A stretch of DNA of 55,834 bases from Bacteroidia bacterium (GCA_019695265.1 JAIBAJ010000011.1:1-55834), one strand, 5' to 3'. Counted from the stretch's first letter, positions 27,308 to 37,357 are shown. The notes: generated by a model not told the origin, from the letters alone. Numbers and translations: made by a program.

Positions 27308-27549
27308 GGGGTTGGAGTGCTTTCATAAGCCTTATTTTATAAAGGGGCAATAGGTTTTAAATAAAAAAACAAACTATGGAAAATCTACTTGGTACAAAAA
27401 TAAAAAAAATATGATATATTTTAAAAAATGATTCAATTTTCCGTGAAAGACAAGATGAATGATAGTAAAAAAGCCATGAATCAGTTATATTTAAGAACAA
27501 TTGGTTCATAACATCTTATTAAATATGAATGTACTTATTCCCGACTGGT

Positions 27550-27557
27550 TAATTTTG
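27550..27557 (+). promoter_or_regulatory. -7 box TAATTTTG of the SPT-like gene
   Basis: Exact TAnnTTTG, 17 nt upstream of the ATG at 27575; unlike several neighbours this leaves a short leader. Confidence 0.55.
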
Positions 27558-27574
27558 CATCCAAATCATTCGCA

Positions 27575-28825
27575 ATGAAAGATATTTTTGAAAAAATTAA
27601 GGATAATCGCGGTCCACTAGGGCAGCATGCTAAAGATGCTCATGGGTATTTTACTTTCCCGAAATTGGAAGGTGATATCAGTAATAAAATGATATTTCGT
27701 GGGAAAACCAGATTGGTATGGTCTCTCAATAATTATTTAGGTTTAGCCAATCATCCGGAAGTAAGAAAAGCCGATGCGGTTGCCAGTACCGAGTTTGGAC
27801 TTGGTTTGCCAATGGGAGCCCGAATGATGAGCGGGAACAGTGATTTACATGAACAATTGGAAGCTCAATTGTCGGAATTTATGTCCAAAGAAGATACCAT
27901 TTTACTTAATTATGGTTATCAAGGTATGGTTTCGGCTATTGATAGTTTGGTAGACAGACATGATGTAATTGTTTATGATAGTGAGGCTCATGCCTGCATT
28001 ATTGACGGACTTCGGATGCATATTGGTAAACGCTTTGTTTATCCACACAACGACATGGCCAATTTGGAGAAACAATTGGAGCGGGCTACCAATTTAGTAA
28101 AGGATACCAATGGTGGAATTTTGGTGATTACGGAAGGTGTTTTTGGTATGAGTGGTGACCAAGGGAAACTAAAAGACATTGTTGCACTTAAGAAAAAATT
28201 CAATTTCAGACTTTTTGTTGATGATGCCCATGGTTTTGGAACGATGGGGCCAACCGGTGCAGGAACCGCTGAAGCTCAAGGCGTTCAAGATGGAGTTGAT
28301 ATTTACTTTGGAACCTTCGCCAAATCCATGGCATTAATTGGAGGATTTATTTCGGCCGATAAAAATGTAATCGAGTTTCTTCGTTACAATATGCGTTCTC
28401 AAATTTTCGCCAAAGCATTACCGATGCCATTGGTAGTGGGTGCTTTGAAACGTTTGGAACTGCTTCGTTCCAATCCCAAACTAAGAGAGAATTTGTGGAA
28501 AATAGTTAATGCGTTGCAAAAAGGATTGGTTGAAGCCGGTTTCAGTATCGGAAATACAGAATCGCCTGTAACTCCTGTTTACCTAAATGGAACCATTCCG
28601 GAAGCTACTCACCTAATCAAAGATTTGCGTGAGAATTATGATATTTTTTGCTCCATGGTCGTTTACCCGGTTGTTCCGAAAGGAATTATCATGTTACGTT
28701 TGATTCCAACTGCCATTCATACCTTAGCAGATGTGGATTACACCATCTCTGCATTTACCAAAATCAAGCAAAACCTGGCAGATGGAAAATATGCACAGGA
28801 GAAAATTGCCGAATTCAACGGTTAA
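27575..28825 (+). CDS. Serine palmitoyltransferase-like alpha-oxoamine synthase
   Basis: A 416-residue PLP enzyme of the alpha-oxoamine synthase family (SPT, KBL, BioF). NNYLGLANHPEV (52-63) is typical. SEAHAC has the PLP-stacking His139, FVDDAHGFGTMGP has Asp217 and His219, and FGTFAKS carries Lys250 for the Schiff base. In Bacteroidota the closest type usually makes the sphingolipid base from serine and an acyl-CoA. 2-amino-3-ketobutyrate CoA ligase (Kbl) is the main alternative. Its ring of co-directional neighbours does not settle the substrate. Confidence 0.82.
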   Translation: MKDIFEKIKDNRGPLGQHAKDAHGYFTFPKLEGDISNKMIFRGKTRLVWSLNNYLGLANHPEVRKADAVASTEFGLGLPMGARMMSGNSDLHEQLEAQLSEFMSKEDTILLNYGYQGMVSAIDSLVDRHDVIVYDSEAHACIIDGLRMHIGKRFVYPHNDMANLEKQLERATNLVKDTNGGILVITEGVFGMSGDQGKLKDIVALKKKFNFRLFVDDAHGFGTMGPTGAGTAEAQGVQDGVDIYFGTFAKSMALIGGFISADKNVIEFLRYNMRSQIFAKALPMPLVVGALKRLELLRSNPKLRENLWKIVNALQKGLVEAGFSIGNTESPVTPVYLNGTIPEATHLIKDLRENYDIFCSMVVYPVVPKGIIMLRLIPTAIHTLADVDYTISAFTKIKQNLADGKYAQEKIAEFNG

Positions 28826-28871
28826 GCTTTAGAAAACTAAAAATTTCCAAAAACTAAAAGTTTCAATAGTT

Positions 28872-30260
28872 ATGAAATCATTAAAAACTCTTCTTTTTTC
28901 TGCAACTGCAGGTGCACTTGTAATATTCAGTTCTTGCGGACCTGATAAAAAAACACCTACACCACCAACAGCCACCAATGATTCAATTGGTATTAAGAAA
29001 AAGGAAGTAATTCACCCGGAATGGTCTAAAAATGCTACCATGTATGAAGTTAACCTTAGACAGTATTCCAAAGAGGGTTCCTTAAAGGTTTTCCAGACCC
29101 AATTGAAAAGACTGAAAGATATGGGAGTAGATATTGTTTGGTTTATGCCTATTCATCCCATTGGAAAAGAGCAACGCAAAGGCAGTTTGGGCAGTTATTA
29201 CAGTGTACAAGATTACAAGGCAGTAAACCCGGAGTTTGGTACAATGGAAGATTTTAAGGCTGTTGTAAAAGAAGCTCATGCCTTGGGAATGAAGGTTATT
29301 ATTGACTGGGTAGCTAACCATACGGCTCATGACAATGTTTGGAAAGGTCCGCACCCGGATTGGTTTACCAAAGACAGTACGGGTAAGTTTGTTCCTCCTG
29401 TAGCTGATTGGAGTGATGTGATTGATTTGAATTACGATAACAAGGAGATGCGCAAGGAAATGATTGAAAGTCTTAAGTTCTGGATCAAAGAAGCCGATAT
29501 TGATGGTTTCCGTTGCGATGTGGCAGAAATGGTTCCTGTTGATTTTTGGAACAGTGTTCGTCCGGCTTTAGATTCTATTAAACCTGTATTTATGTTAGCC
29601 GAAGGCGAGCGTCCGGAATTTCATGACCAATGTTTTGATGCTTCCTACACCTGGAGCACCTTCCATGTGATGAATATGGTAGCCGGAGGAAAAATGAAAG
29701 TTAGTTCATTGGATTCGGTTTTACATAGAAATGATTCTTTGTACGGACCTAAAGCCTATCGTTTGTATTTCACTACCAACCACGATGAAAACACTTGGAA
29801 TGGCACTGAATACGAAAGGATGGGTCCTGCCAGAGATGCATTTTCGGCCTTAAGTTTTGTTTTGCCGGGTATGCCTTTGATTTATAGCGGACAGGAATCA
29901 GGACTAAAAAAGAGATTAAAGTTTTTTGATAAAGATGTAATTGATTGGGGAAAATACCCACTGGCTGATTTTTACAGCAAATTAACTTCTTTGAAAAATA
30001 GAAACAAGGCTTTATATGCCGGTGGAGAGGCCGGATATGAGCGAATTTCTGCTAAAGGAGGTGAAGGCGTTTTTGCTTTCGTTCGCAAAAATGGAGATAG
30101 TCAGGTTTTATATGTTGCCAATTTCTCCAAAAAGCCTGTTGAAACCGACCTAGGTGTAGAATTTTCAGGGAAAGATGTGATGAAAGGTGATACCAAAACC
30201 TTAAAAGCAGGTGATAAAATCAAATTGAAACCTTGGGAGTTTTTTATTTTAGAGAAATAA
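28872..30260 (+). CDS. GH13 alpha-amylase-family lipoprotein
   Basis: A 462-residue lipoprotein (Cys22 in FSSCGPDKK). The (beta/alpha)8 GH13 domain spans about 50-385. It has VIIDWVANHTAHD (region I), GFRCDVAEMVP with nucleophile Asp216 (region II), FMLAEGERP with acid/base Glu244 (region III) and TTNHDENTW with Asp305 (region IV). A C-terminal beta domain ends in LKPWEFFILEK. Probably hydrolyses alpha-glucans in the periplasm or at the cell surface. It is 46 bp after the SPT-like gene; queE starts 7 bp after it. Confidence 0.9.
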   Translation: MKSLKTLLFSATAGALVIFSSCGPDKKTPTPPTATNDSIGIKKKEVIHPEWSKNATMYEVNLRQYSKEGSLKVFQTQLKRLKDMGVDIVWFMPIHPIGKEQRKGSLGSYYSVQDYKAVNPEFGTMEDFKAVVKEAHALGMKVIIDWVANHTAHDNVWKGPHPDWFTKDSTGKFVPPVADWSDVIDLNYDNKEMRKEMIESLKFWIKEADIDGFRCDVAEMVPVDFWNSVRPALDSIKPVFMLAEGERPEFHDQCFDASYTWSTFHVMNMVAGGKMKVSSLDSVLHRNDSLYGPKAYRLYFTTNHDENTWNGTEYERMGPARDAFSALSFVLPGMPLIYSGQESGLKKRLKFFDKDVIDWGKYPLADFYSKLTSLKNRNKALYAGGEAGYERISAKGGEGVFAFVRKNGDSQVLYVANFSKKPVETDLGVEFSGKDVMKGDTKTLKAGDKIKLKPWEFFILEK

Positions 30261-30267
30261 TTTCAGT

Positions 30268-30900
30268 TTGACTGCAGATCAAAAAGTACTCTTGGATCAA
30301 GGCTTGCTATTGCCTTTGATGGAGGAGTTTTATACAATTCAAGGAGAAGGATTCCACACCGGAACCGCAGCCTATTTTACCCGTATTGGCGGTTGTGATG
30401 TAGGTTGTCATTGGTGCGATGTTAAAGAAAGTTGGGATGCCAGTATTCATCCATTAACATCTATTGATGCTATCGTTGAAAATGCTTCTCAATTTCCGGC
30501 ACGTACCATTGTTATTACCGGAGGAGAGCCATTGATGTATAACTTATCCGCCTTTTCGAAGCAATTAAAAGACAGGGGATTTTCAGTTCATATTGAAACT
30601 TCCGGATCGTATCCGTTAAGCGGAAATCTCGATTGGATTTGTTTAAGTCCTAAGAAAACCCTTCCTCCCTTGCCTGAAATTTTGCCCAAAGCCAATGAAC
30701 TAAAATGCATTATCTATAACCAAAATGATTTCCAATGGGCCGAAGAACATGCCAAAAAAGTACATGAAAAATGTCGTTTGTTTTTACAGCCCGAATGGAG
30801 TAGGAGGGAGAAGATGATGCCGGCTATTATTGATTATGTAATGGCTAATCCCCAATGGAGGGTTTCACTCCAAACTCATAAATACATGAACATACCTTAA
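30268..30900 (+). CDS. queE: 7-carboxy-7-deazaguanine synthase
   Basis: A 210-residue radical SAM enzyme of queuosine/7-deazapurine biosynthesis that converts 6-carboxytetrahydropterin to CDG. MEEFYTIQGEGFHTG, then GGCDVGCHWCDVKESWD with the cluster motif CX3CX2C (Cys43, Cys47, Cys50) and TIVITGGEPLMY. Start uncertain: TTG at 30268, 7 nt after the previous stop, or ATG at 30319 (MEEFYTIQGE), which would trim 17 residues. Other queuosine genes are not adjacent. Confidence 0.9.
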   Translation: MTADQKVLLDQGLLLPLMEEFYTIQGEGFHTGTAAYFTRIGGCDVGCHWCDVKESWDASIHPLTSIDAIVENASQFPARTIVITGGEPLMYNLSAFSKQLKDRGFSVHIETSGSYPLSGNLDWICLSPKKTLPPLPEILPKANELKCIIYNQNDFQWAEEHAKKVHEKCRLFLQPEWSRREKMMPAIIDYVMANPQWRVSLQTHKYMNIP

Positions 30901-30945
30901 ATTGAAAAGGCTAAAACTTTATCAATCTTCGCATGTCAAATTCTT

Positions 30946-30953
30946 TACTTTTG
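30946..30953 (+). promoter_or_regulatory. -7 box TACTTTTG of the aldolase gene
   Basis: Exact TAnnTTTG, 28 nt upstream of the ATG at 30982. It separates the aldolase transcript from queE. Confidence 0.55.
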
Positions 30954-30981
30954 CAATCCTTAAAACTATTCATTTAAGAAC

Positions 30982-32040
30982 ATGAACTACGCACAAATCG
31001 CTGATTTACTTGGAGATAAAGCCTCCTACTTTTTAGATCATTCCTGCAAAACAATTACAAAAGACACCATTGCCCAACCGGGAGGTGATTTTGTGGATCG
31101 GATTTTTGCAGGTACCAACCGCAATAATCAAGTAATGCGTAGTTTGCAATCAATTTATGGAAACGGACGTTTGGCCAATACCGGATATGTAAGTATATTA
31201 CCTGTAGATCAAGGTATTGAGCATTCAGCAGGTGCATCCTTTGCTCCGAATCCTATGTTTTTTGATCCGGAAAACATCGTGAAATTAGCAATTGAAGGTG
31301 GTTGCAATGCCGTTGCTTCTACTTATGGTGTTTTGGCAACCTGCTCTAGAAAATATGCCCATAAAATTCCTTTTATTGTAAAAATTAACCACAACGAGTT
31401 TTTATCCTATCCTAATAAATTCGATCAAATTATGTTTGGTTCGGTGCGTGAAGCTTGGAATATGGGAGCAGCCGCTGTTGGAGCAACCATTTATTTTGGT
31501 TCTGACGAATCGGCCAGACAAATAATTGAAGTTGCACAAGCTTTTGAAGAAGCACATGAATTAGGCATGGCAACCATTTTGTGGTGCTATACCCGAAATT
31601 CAGCATTCAAAAAAGATGGAGTGGATTACCACACCAGTGCTGACTTAACCGGACAAGCCAACCACCTAGGTGTAACCATTCAAGCTGATATCATTAAACA
31701 AAAGTTGCCAACCAATAACGGCGGTTACAATGCTGTAAATTTTGGTAAAACCCATCCAAAAGTTTATTCCGAACTAACTACCGATCATCCAATTGATTTG
31801 TGTCGTTACCAAGTTGCCAATTGCTACATGGGTAAAATCGGCTTAATTAATTCAGGTGGTGAATCCAAAGGCGCTACCGATTTACAAGAAGCCGTTACAA
31901 CTGCTATTGTAAACAAACGTGCCGGTGGTCAAGGACTTATTTCAGGTAGAAAAGCCTTCCAAAAGCCTTTTGCTGAAGGAATTTCTATGTTGAATTCTAT
32001 TCAGGATGTGTATTTGTCCAAAGAAATTACTGTAGCCTAA
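30982..32040 (+). CDS. fbaB: Class I fructose-bisphosphate aldolase (DhnA type)
   Basis: A 352-residue TIM-barrel aldolase of the FbaB/DhnA family (glycolysis and gluconeogenesis; fructose 1,6-bisphosphate to DHAP and GAP). Markers: [18 protein letters not shown] (70-87), [36 protein letters not shown], and [13 protein letters not shown] with Lys239 as the likely Schiff-base lysine. Its C-terminus, [17 protein letters not shown], contains the phosphate-binding loop. It has its own promoter and is followed 12 bp later by accD. Confidence 0.92.
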   Translation: MNYAQIADLLGDKASYFLDHSCKTITKDTIAQPGGDFVDRIFAGTNRNNQVMRSLQSIYGNGRLANTGYVSILPVDQGIEHSAGASFAPNPMFFDPENIVKLAIEGGCNAVASTYGVLATCSRKYAHKIPFIVKINHNEFLSYPNKFDQIMFGSVREAWNMGAAAVGATIYFGSDESARQIIEVAQAFEEAHELGMATILWCYTRNSAFKKDGVDYHTSADLTGQANHLGVTIQADIIKQKLPTNNGGYNAVNFGKTHPKVYSELTTDHPIDLCRYQVANCYMGKIGLINSGGESKGATDLQEAVTTAIVNKRAGGQGLISGRKAFQKPFAEGISMLNSIQDVYLSKEITVA

Positions 32041-32052
32041 TTACGCTAGCTT

Positions 32053-32898
32053 GTGAGTTGGTTTAAACGAATTAGACAGGGAATTACCACCACTACCCGG
32101 GAGAAAAAAGAAACTCCGGAAGGGTTGTGGTACAAATGTCCTCAGTGCAAACACATTGCCACCGCGGCTGACAATGAAGCCAACTTGTGGGTTTGCGTAA
32201 AATGCGCCTACCATCAGCGAATTAATTCAAGAGAATATTTTTCAATTCTTTTTGATGAAGGTGAATACCATGAATTGTTCCAAAAACTAAGAAGTGGAGA
32301 TCCGCTCGATTTTTCCGATACTCAGCCTTATAAAGATCGAGTTGAGAATACAATTCGTAAAACCAGACTAAAGGATGCCATGGCTGTTGCGGTAGGCGAT
32401 GTAGAAGGTGAATCCATCTTAATTGCCTGCATGGATTTTAATTTCATAGGTGGTTCCATGGGCAGTGTGGTTGGTGAAAAAATTGCCCGTAGCATCGATT
32501 ATTGTATTGAACATAAATTACCATTGGTAATTATTTCCAAATCGGGTGGGGCAAGGATGATGGAAGCTGCATATTCTTTAATGCAAATGGCAAAAACCTC
32601 GGCTAAACTTACTCAATTGGCTCAGGCTAAATTGCCCTATATTTCCATGTTAACCGACCCAACTACCGGCGGTGTTACAGCTTCTTATGCCATGTTGGGA
32701 GATATCAATATATCTGAACCAGGTGCTTTAATCGGATTCGCAGGCCCAAGGGTGGTTAAAGAAACAATTGGTAAAGAACTTCCTCCGGGATTTCAAACAG
32801 CGGAATTTGTGCTTGAACATGGATTTTTAGACAAAATTGTTGAACGGAAGGATCTTCGACATTTTTTATCAACCATGGTTAAATTATTCGCTCAGTAA
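32053..32898 (+). CDS. accD: Acetyl-CoA carboxylase carboxyltransferase subunit beta
   Basis: A 281-residue subunit that with AccA transfers CO2 from biotin to acetyl-CoA for fatty acid synthesis. It starts at GTG ([10 protein letters not shown] is the conserved N-terminus). A four-cysteine zinc ribbon is formed by Cys29, Cys32, Cys48 and Cys51. The carboxyltransferase core includes [20 protein letters not shown] and [17 protein letters not shown], then [18 protein letters not shown]. The next gene starts 1 bp after its stop. Confidence 0.95.
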   Translation: MSWFKRIRQGITTTTREKKETPEGLWYKCPQCKHIATAADNEANLWVCVKCAYHQRINSREYFSILFDEGEYHELFQKLRSGDPLDFSDTQPYKDRVENTIRKTRLKDAMAVAVGDVEGESILIACMDFNFIGGSMGSVVGEKIARSIDYCIEHKLPLVIISKSGGARMMEAAYSLMQMAKTSAKLTQLAQAKLPYISMLTDPTTGGVTASYAMLGDINISEPGALIGFAGPRVVKETIGKELPPGFQTAEFVLEHGFLDKIVERKDLRHFLSTMVKLFAQ

Positions 32899-32899
32899 G

Positions 32900-33847
32900 A
32901 TGCATATCATAGACGTTAGGAATGTAACCAAAAGATACCACGGGCATACCGCCCTGGAAAATGTAACTATTTCAGTAAATGAAGGCAGTGTTTTTGGACT
33001 TCTAGGTCCAAACGGTGCAGGGAAAACGTCTTTAATTCGAATTATCAACCAAATAACCGGCCCCGATGAAGGCCAGGTTCTTTTTAAAGGCGAAACCCTT
33101 CAACCTAAACATACGGCCATGATTGGGTATTTGCCCGAAGAAAGAGGCTTGTATAAAAAAATGGAAGTTGGTGAGCAAGCTCTTTATTTGGCCAGATTAA
33201 AAGGATTAAGTAGAAAAGATGCTCTTGCAAAATTAAAATACTGGTTCGAAAGGTTTGAAATTCAAGATTGGTGGAAGAAAAAGGTTGAAGAATTATCCAA
33301 AGGTATGGCTCAAAAAGTTCAATTTATTGTAACTGTTTTGCACGAACCACCTTTACTTATCCTTGATGAACCTTTCAGCGGCTTTGATCCAATTAATGCC
33401 AACCTGATAAAAAACGAAATATTAGAACTACAGAAAAAAGGCTCTACCATCATCTTCTCAACCCATAACATGTCATCCGTTGAAGAAATGTGCGACCACA
33501 TTGCTTTAATTAATAAATCCAAAGTGGTTCTGGATGGCAATGTGAATGATATCCGAAAACAATTCAGAAGCATGACCTATGAAGTGGAATTGTCGGATAC
33601 CAATTCTATTAAACTTTCCAATGCCTTGTGGACAAATTTTGAATTGGGTGAAATAAAAAACGTTGATAGCAATACCATAAGAGCGAAAATTAAATTATTG
33701 AATAACAATACTTCCAATGATTTAATTAAAGTATTACTAGATGTTGGGCATATTGATTCTTTCCGAGAATTAATTCCTTCCATGAATGATATTTTTATTT
33801 CTGCTGTGGTGGGAAGTGGTGAGGAAATGCCCATTCTTACGGAATAA
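32900..33847 (+). CDS. ABC transporter ATP-binding protein, NatA-like
   Basis: A 315-residue ATPase. Walker A GPNGAGKTS (36-44), signature ELSKGMAQK, Walker B LLILDEPFSGFDP and switch-region His in FSTHNMSS. A C-terminal extension of about 100 residues (DUF4162-like) suits exporters of the NatA/CcmA type. Start ATG 32900 is chosen because the upstream extension would overlap accD in another frame. The permease that normally follows is absent; a gene of unrelated family (AtuA) comes next, so this is a second orphan ABC component in the window. Confidence 0.88.
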   Translation: MHIIDVRNVTKRYHGHTALENVTISVNEGSVFGLLGPNGAGKTSLIRIINQITGPDEGQVLFKGETLQPKHTAMIGYLPEERGLYKKMEVGEQALYLARLKGLSRKDALAKLKYWFERFEIQDWWKKKVEELSKGMAQKVQFIVTVLHEPPLLILDEPFSGFDPINANLIKNEILELQKKGSTIIFSTHNMSSVEEMCDHIALINKSKVVLDGNVNDIRKQFRSMTYEVELSDTNSIKLSNALWTNFELGEIKNVDSNTIRAKIKLLNNNTSNDLIKVLLDVGHIDSFRELIPSMNDIFISAVVGSGEEMPILTE

Positions 33848-33892
33848 TTTTCAACAAGGATTTTTTTAACGCCCATTCATTGCTTTCTGATT

Positions 33893-33900
33893 TATTTTCG
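33893..33900 (+). promoter_or_regulatory. -7-like box TATTTTCG of the AtuA gene
   Basis: One mismatch to TAnnTTTG. It ends 5 nt before the ATG at 33906 and overlaps the alternative GTG start (33900), which supports the ATG. Confidence 0.45.
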
Positions 33901-33905
33901 TGGCT

Positions 33906-35297
33906 ATGAAATCAGTTCGAATTGCGGGTGCTCAAGGTTTTTATGGCGATAGTCCAATGGCGGCCATTAAAATTGTTATGGAACGTGGTGCCGACTACCT
34001 GGTACACGATGCCTTAGCGGAATTAACCTTATCTATTTTACAAAAAGATCGTCAAAAGGACCCAAGTTTGGGGTATGCCCGCGATATTGAATTGCTTGCT
34101 AACACCTGCTATCCGGCAGCCATTATGCAAGGTATGAAAATCGTAACTGATGCCGGCGGACTCAATCCTCAATCTGCCGCCCAAAAGGTGGCTGCCGGTT
34201 TGGCTAAAAACGGAGTAAAAGGCTGTAAAATTGCAGTTGTAACAGGTGATGATTTATTGGATAAAATCCCTTCCATGTTGGAGCAAGGAGAAATATTGGC
34301 CAACCTGGACTCTCAATTACCTTATGCGGAACAAACCCACGATATTGCCAATGCCAATGTTTATATTGGTTGTAAATCGGTGGTGGAAGCATTGCAGGCC
34401 GGAGCCCAAATCGTCATTACCGGTAGGGTGGCCGATCCTTGCCTGTTCCTGGCCGTGCTGGTTTATGAATTTGGCTGGAAATTAGAAGGCGACCTCAATC
34501 AATCCGATTTAAACCTCTTGGCTTCGGGTATAACGGTCGGACATGTGTTAGAATGTGGCGGACAAGCAAGTGGTGGAAATAGCTATTCCGAATGGCCTAT
34601 GGATTATTCCGTTAGTAATTTGGGTTACCCAATTGCCGAGGTTTTCGAAGATGGAACTGCCTTGTTTTCTAAATTGGAAAGTCAAGGTGGTAAAGTAAGC
34701 CGCAATACCATTCGCGAACAATTGGTTTACGAAATTCACGACCCTTCTCATTACATTACACCGGATGTAATTGTTGATTTAACCTCCATTTCACTCACCG
34801 AGGAAAAAGAAGGTTTGGTAAAATTAACCGGTGTAAAAGGCAAGCCTCGTCCGGAAAAGCTGAAATTATGCATTGGCCAAAATGAGGGTTTTATGAGCGA
34901 CCAATTCTTTTTCTTTTCCTGGCCCTTTGCGTACGAGAAAGCCCAAAAGTTCATTCAGGCAGCTCAAGAAATTTGGAGTACCCTTCCTATCAAAATTGAA
35001 CGCAAAGAGTTTCAGCTCATCGGAATTAACGGTATTCACGGAAATGCAGCGCCCTTGCCTCCCAAAGAAATTCTAGACAATCTCAATGAAATCGGCATTC
35101 GGGTGGTGGTAAAACATTCCGATACCCGAACCGGAAAAATGGCCTTTCAATCCATCATTTGTCTTGGTTTGAACGGTCCTCCCGGCGTGGTTGGTATTCC
35201 GGGTTGGGGCAAGCAGGATCGCCAATTGCTGAGTTTGTGGCCTACCTTAATCGAACGGAAGTGGGTGAGCGAAAGTTGGGAAATTATAGAAAGTTAA
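33906..35297 (+). CDS. AtuA-like protein (DUF1446)
   Basis: A 463-residue protein of the acyclic terpene utilisation AtuA / DUF1446 family. VRIAGAQGFYGDSPMAAIKIV near the start, DYLVHDALAELTLSIL, then IVITGRVADPCLFLA and GHVLECGGQASGGNSYSEW are the conserved blocks. AtuA is required for citronellol/geranyl-type terpenoid catabolism in Pseudomonas, but its reaction is unresolved and homologues occur far outside terpene pathways. No other atu genes are here. Start: ATG preferred over GTG two codons upstream, because a promoter box overlaps the GTG. Confidence 0.85.
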   Translation: MKSVRIAGAQGFYGDSPMAAIKIVMERGADYLVHDALAELTLSILQKDRQKDPSLGYARDIELLANTCYPAAIMQGMKIVTDAGGLNPQSAAQKVAAGLAKNGVKGCKIAVVTGDDLLDKIPSMLEQGEILANLDSQLPYAEQTHDIANANVYIGCKSVVEALQAGAQIVITGRVADPCLFLAVLVYEFGWKLEGDLNQSDLNLLASGITVGHVLECGGQASGGNSYSEWPMDYSVSNLGYPIAEVFEDGTALFSKLESQGGKVSRNTIREQLVYEIHDPSHYITPDVIVDLTSISLTEEKEGLVKLTGVKGKPRPEKLKLCIGQNEGFMSDQFFFFSWPFAYEKAQKFIQAAQEIWSTLPIKIERKEFQLIGINGIHGNAAPLPPKEILDNLNEIGIRVVVKHSDTRTGKMAFQSIICLGLNGPPGVVGIPGWGKQDRQLLSLWPTLIERKWVSESWEIIES

Positions 35298-35362
35298 TCC
35301 CTTATAATCCGGGTTTTTAACCGGTTTTTCACTAGTTTTAATTGTTTTAAGGTTCTTGTTTT

Positions 35363-35513
35363 TAGGCGGGCCCCCTTCCGCCTACAAACTTATGTGCAAA
35401 ATCCACCTTGGAATGCAAGGCGTTCGGGTCACGCTATCGGTTGTAGTCCTCGTAGCCCTTGGCTAGCGCCGCGTGCTCCTGTGGGCTACTTACCTCTATC
35501 GTTGCCCGAGGTG
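35363..35513 (+). repeat. Dispersed structured repeat, copy G
   Basis: Full main-type copy 65 bp after the AtuA stop and on the same strand: TAGGCGGGCCCCCTTCCGCC; left stem CGCC/GGCG plus CCC/GGG around a TTC/TTC internal loop; TTCGGGTCACGCTATCGG; GTAGTCC...GGGCTAC around an inner part containing GGC-TAGC-GCC; then TTACCTCTATCGTTGCCCG. Confidence 0.85.
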
Positions 35514-35717
35514 CAAACCCATACTTCCGTATTTTGAACTACCATTCTTATACCAATATTATTGGAGAAATAGTCCAAAACCTATTTCGAAAATTACAGT
35601 GGTAAATGCCGATGCTAAAGCTGTTTAGGCAAATTAATGCGAAGCATAATTGGACCATTACTGATTGGCTATCGGTATTAAGTGTTTAACCTAGTTATCC
35701 AATTGAATTTTATTCAA
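35514..35717. other. Tail region of repeat G
   Basis: About 200 bp with no ORF of note. It shares AAATAGTCCAAAACC and TAAATGCCGATG, in the same order, with the tail after copy E, which suggests the family has a weakly conserved 3' extension. Confidence 0.4.
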
Positions 35718-35750
35718 TAAAAAAGGTAGCCATTCGATGAATAGCTACCT
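35718..35750 (-). terminator. Rho-independent terminator of lpdA
   Basis: On the minus strand AAGGTAGC pairs with GCTACCTT, and ATTC with GAAT beyond a one-base mismatch, with a 3-nt loop and a T run after the stem. It lies 77 bp after the lpdA stop codon. Confidence 0.8.
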
Positions 35751-35826
35751 TATTTAATCCTTAAAAACGAAATTCCAATATAACGCCTCGTATTACCTTA
35801 CTTGGCTTTGAAATTTGTTGGAGTTT

Positions 35827-37230
35827 TTACATGTGAATGGCACGTTTGGCAGTAACATCCAACGCTGCTTCTTTGATCGCTTCCATGTAAGTTGGGTGTG
35901 CATGACTCATTCGGGCGAGGTCTTCAGCGCTGGCTCTAAATTCCAGGGCAGTAACACCTTCGCCAATCATATCAGCGGCTCTGGCGCCTATGATATGAAC
36001 ACCTAAAATTTCATCTGTTTCAGCATCAGCTAAAAGCTTAACAAAACCGTCCAGGTCCATACTGGCTCTTGCTCTGCCAAGGGCTCTAAATGGAAACTGT
36101 CCTGATTTGTATTTTCTGCCATCTTGTTTTAGTTGTTCTTCTGTAAAACCCACTCCGGCAACTTCAGGCCAGGTGTAAACAACTCCCGGAATGGCATTGT
36201 AATTAATATGTGGTTTTTGACCGGCTATAGTTTCAGCTACAAAAACGCCTTCTTCTTCAGCTTTGTGAGCAAGCATTGCGCCTTTTACCACATCTCCAAC
36301 AGCATAAATGTTGGGTACATTGGTTTGTAAATGAGCATTTACCTCAATTCGACCTCTTTCGTCGGTTTTTATACCTGCATTTTCTAAGCCAAGTCCTTGA
36401 GTGTAGGCCTTTCTGCCAACAGCAACAAGACAATAATCTCCTTTAAATTCAACTTCTTTGCCATTTTTATCTGTAGCGGCAACGGTAACGGTTTTGCCTT
36501 TGGCTTTTACACCGGAAACCTGGTGGCTCATGTGAAATTGAAAACCAATTTTGCCTAGAACCCTTTGCAGTTCTTTGCTTAAACTGCCATCCATTCCCGG
36601 AATAATTCGATCAGCGTATTCAATAACCGATACTTTAGAACCTAAGCGAGCATAAACCGAACCCAATTCCAACCCAATTACTCCACCTCCAATTACCAAC
36701 AAATGTTCCGGAATCTCCTTCATTTGGAGTGCTTCGGTGCTGGTAATAATTCTTTTTTTGTCTACTTCTATTCCCGGTAGAGAAGCGGGTTTTGAACCGG
36801 TAGCAATAATAGTTTTAGCCGATTCAATGATATCACTGCTTCCATCGTCCTTCGTAATTTTGATTTGGGTTGGGGATTCGAATGAACCTAAACCATGAAA
36901 AACGGTGATTTTATTTTTCTTCATCAGGAAATTGACTCCATCTACATTGGCCTTCACTACTCCGTTTTTACGTTTAATCATTTGATCTAAATCGGCTTGA
37001 ACGGAGTCGGTTAAAATGCCATGCTCACGGAAGTTGTGAATGGCATTATGAAAATGTTCGGAGCTATCGAGTAAGGCTTTGGAAGGAATACAACCAACAT
37101 TGAGACAAGTGCCACCCAAGGTTGAATATTTTTCAATGATTGCAGTTTTAAAGCCTAATTGTGCACAGCGAATAGCTGCTACATATCCACCGGGTCCGGA
37201 ACCGATTACGGTTACATCAAATTTTTCCAT
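35827..37230 (-). CDS. lpdA: Dihydrolipoyl dehydrogenase (E3)
   Basis: A 467-residue flavoprotein disulfide reductase that reoxidises lipoyl groups of 2-oxoacid dehydrogenase complexes. FAD-binding VTVIGSGPGGYVAAI (7-20), redox disulfide GGTCLNVGCIPSK (Cys42, Cys47), NAD-binding VIGGGVIGLELGSVY, second FAD motif IYAVGDVVKGAMLAHKA, and the C-terminal catalytic pair His445/Glu450 (SHAHPTYMEAIKEAA). Complete and typical in length. No E1 or E2 genes are adjacent. Confidence 0.95.
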   Translation of the reverse strand: MEKFDVTVIGSGPGGYVAAIRCAQLGFKTAIIEKYSTLGGTCLNVGCIPSKALLDSSEHFHNAIHNFREHGILTDSVQADLDQMIKRKNGVVKANVDGVNFLMKKNKITVFHGLGSFESPTQIKITKDDGSSDIIESAKTIIATGSKPASLPGIEVDKKRIITSTEALQMKEIPEHLLVIGGGVIGLELGSVYARLGSKVSVIEYADRIIPGMDGSLSKELQRVLGKIGFQFHMSHQVSGVKAKGKTVTVAATDKNGKEVEFKGDYCLVAVGRKAYTQGLGLENAGIKTDERGRIEVNAHLQTNVPNIYAVGDVVKGAMLAHKAEEEGVFVAETIAGQKPHINYNAIPGVVYTWPEVAGVGFTEEQLKQDGRKYKSGQFPFRALGRARASMDLDGFVKLLADAETDEILGVHIIGARAADMIGEGVTALEFRASAEDLARMSHAHPTYMEAIKEAALDVTAKRAIHM

Positions 37231-37357
37231 AGTTTAAATCTGAGTGCGAAGGTAAGTATGTTCATTTTTGAAGAACATGTTGTTTGCATATTTTTCTTGA
37301 AGTTTTTCAAATGGAAGAATTTTGGTAAGATGTTTGCATACCCAAAGAAAAAGAGAA

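Noticed and set aside
27428-27511. Small 27-codon ORF upstream of the SPT-like gene
   Set aside because: No ribosome-binding site, no -7 box adjacent, AT-rich context where short ORFs arise by chance.
32837-32899. N-terminal extension of the ABC ATPase gene
   Set aside because: The extra 21 residues overlap the accD coding end in another frame; the ATG at 32900 begins a normal ABC domain.
35298-35335. CCGG-type hairpin with T runs just after the AtuA gene as a terminator
   Set aside because: Only a 4-bp stem can be formed; too weak to call.
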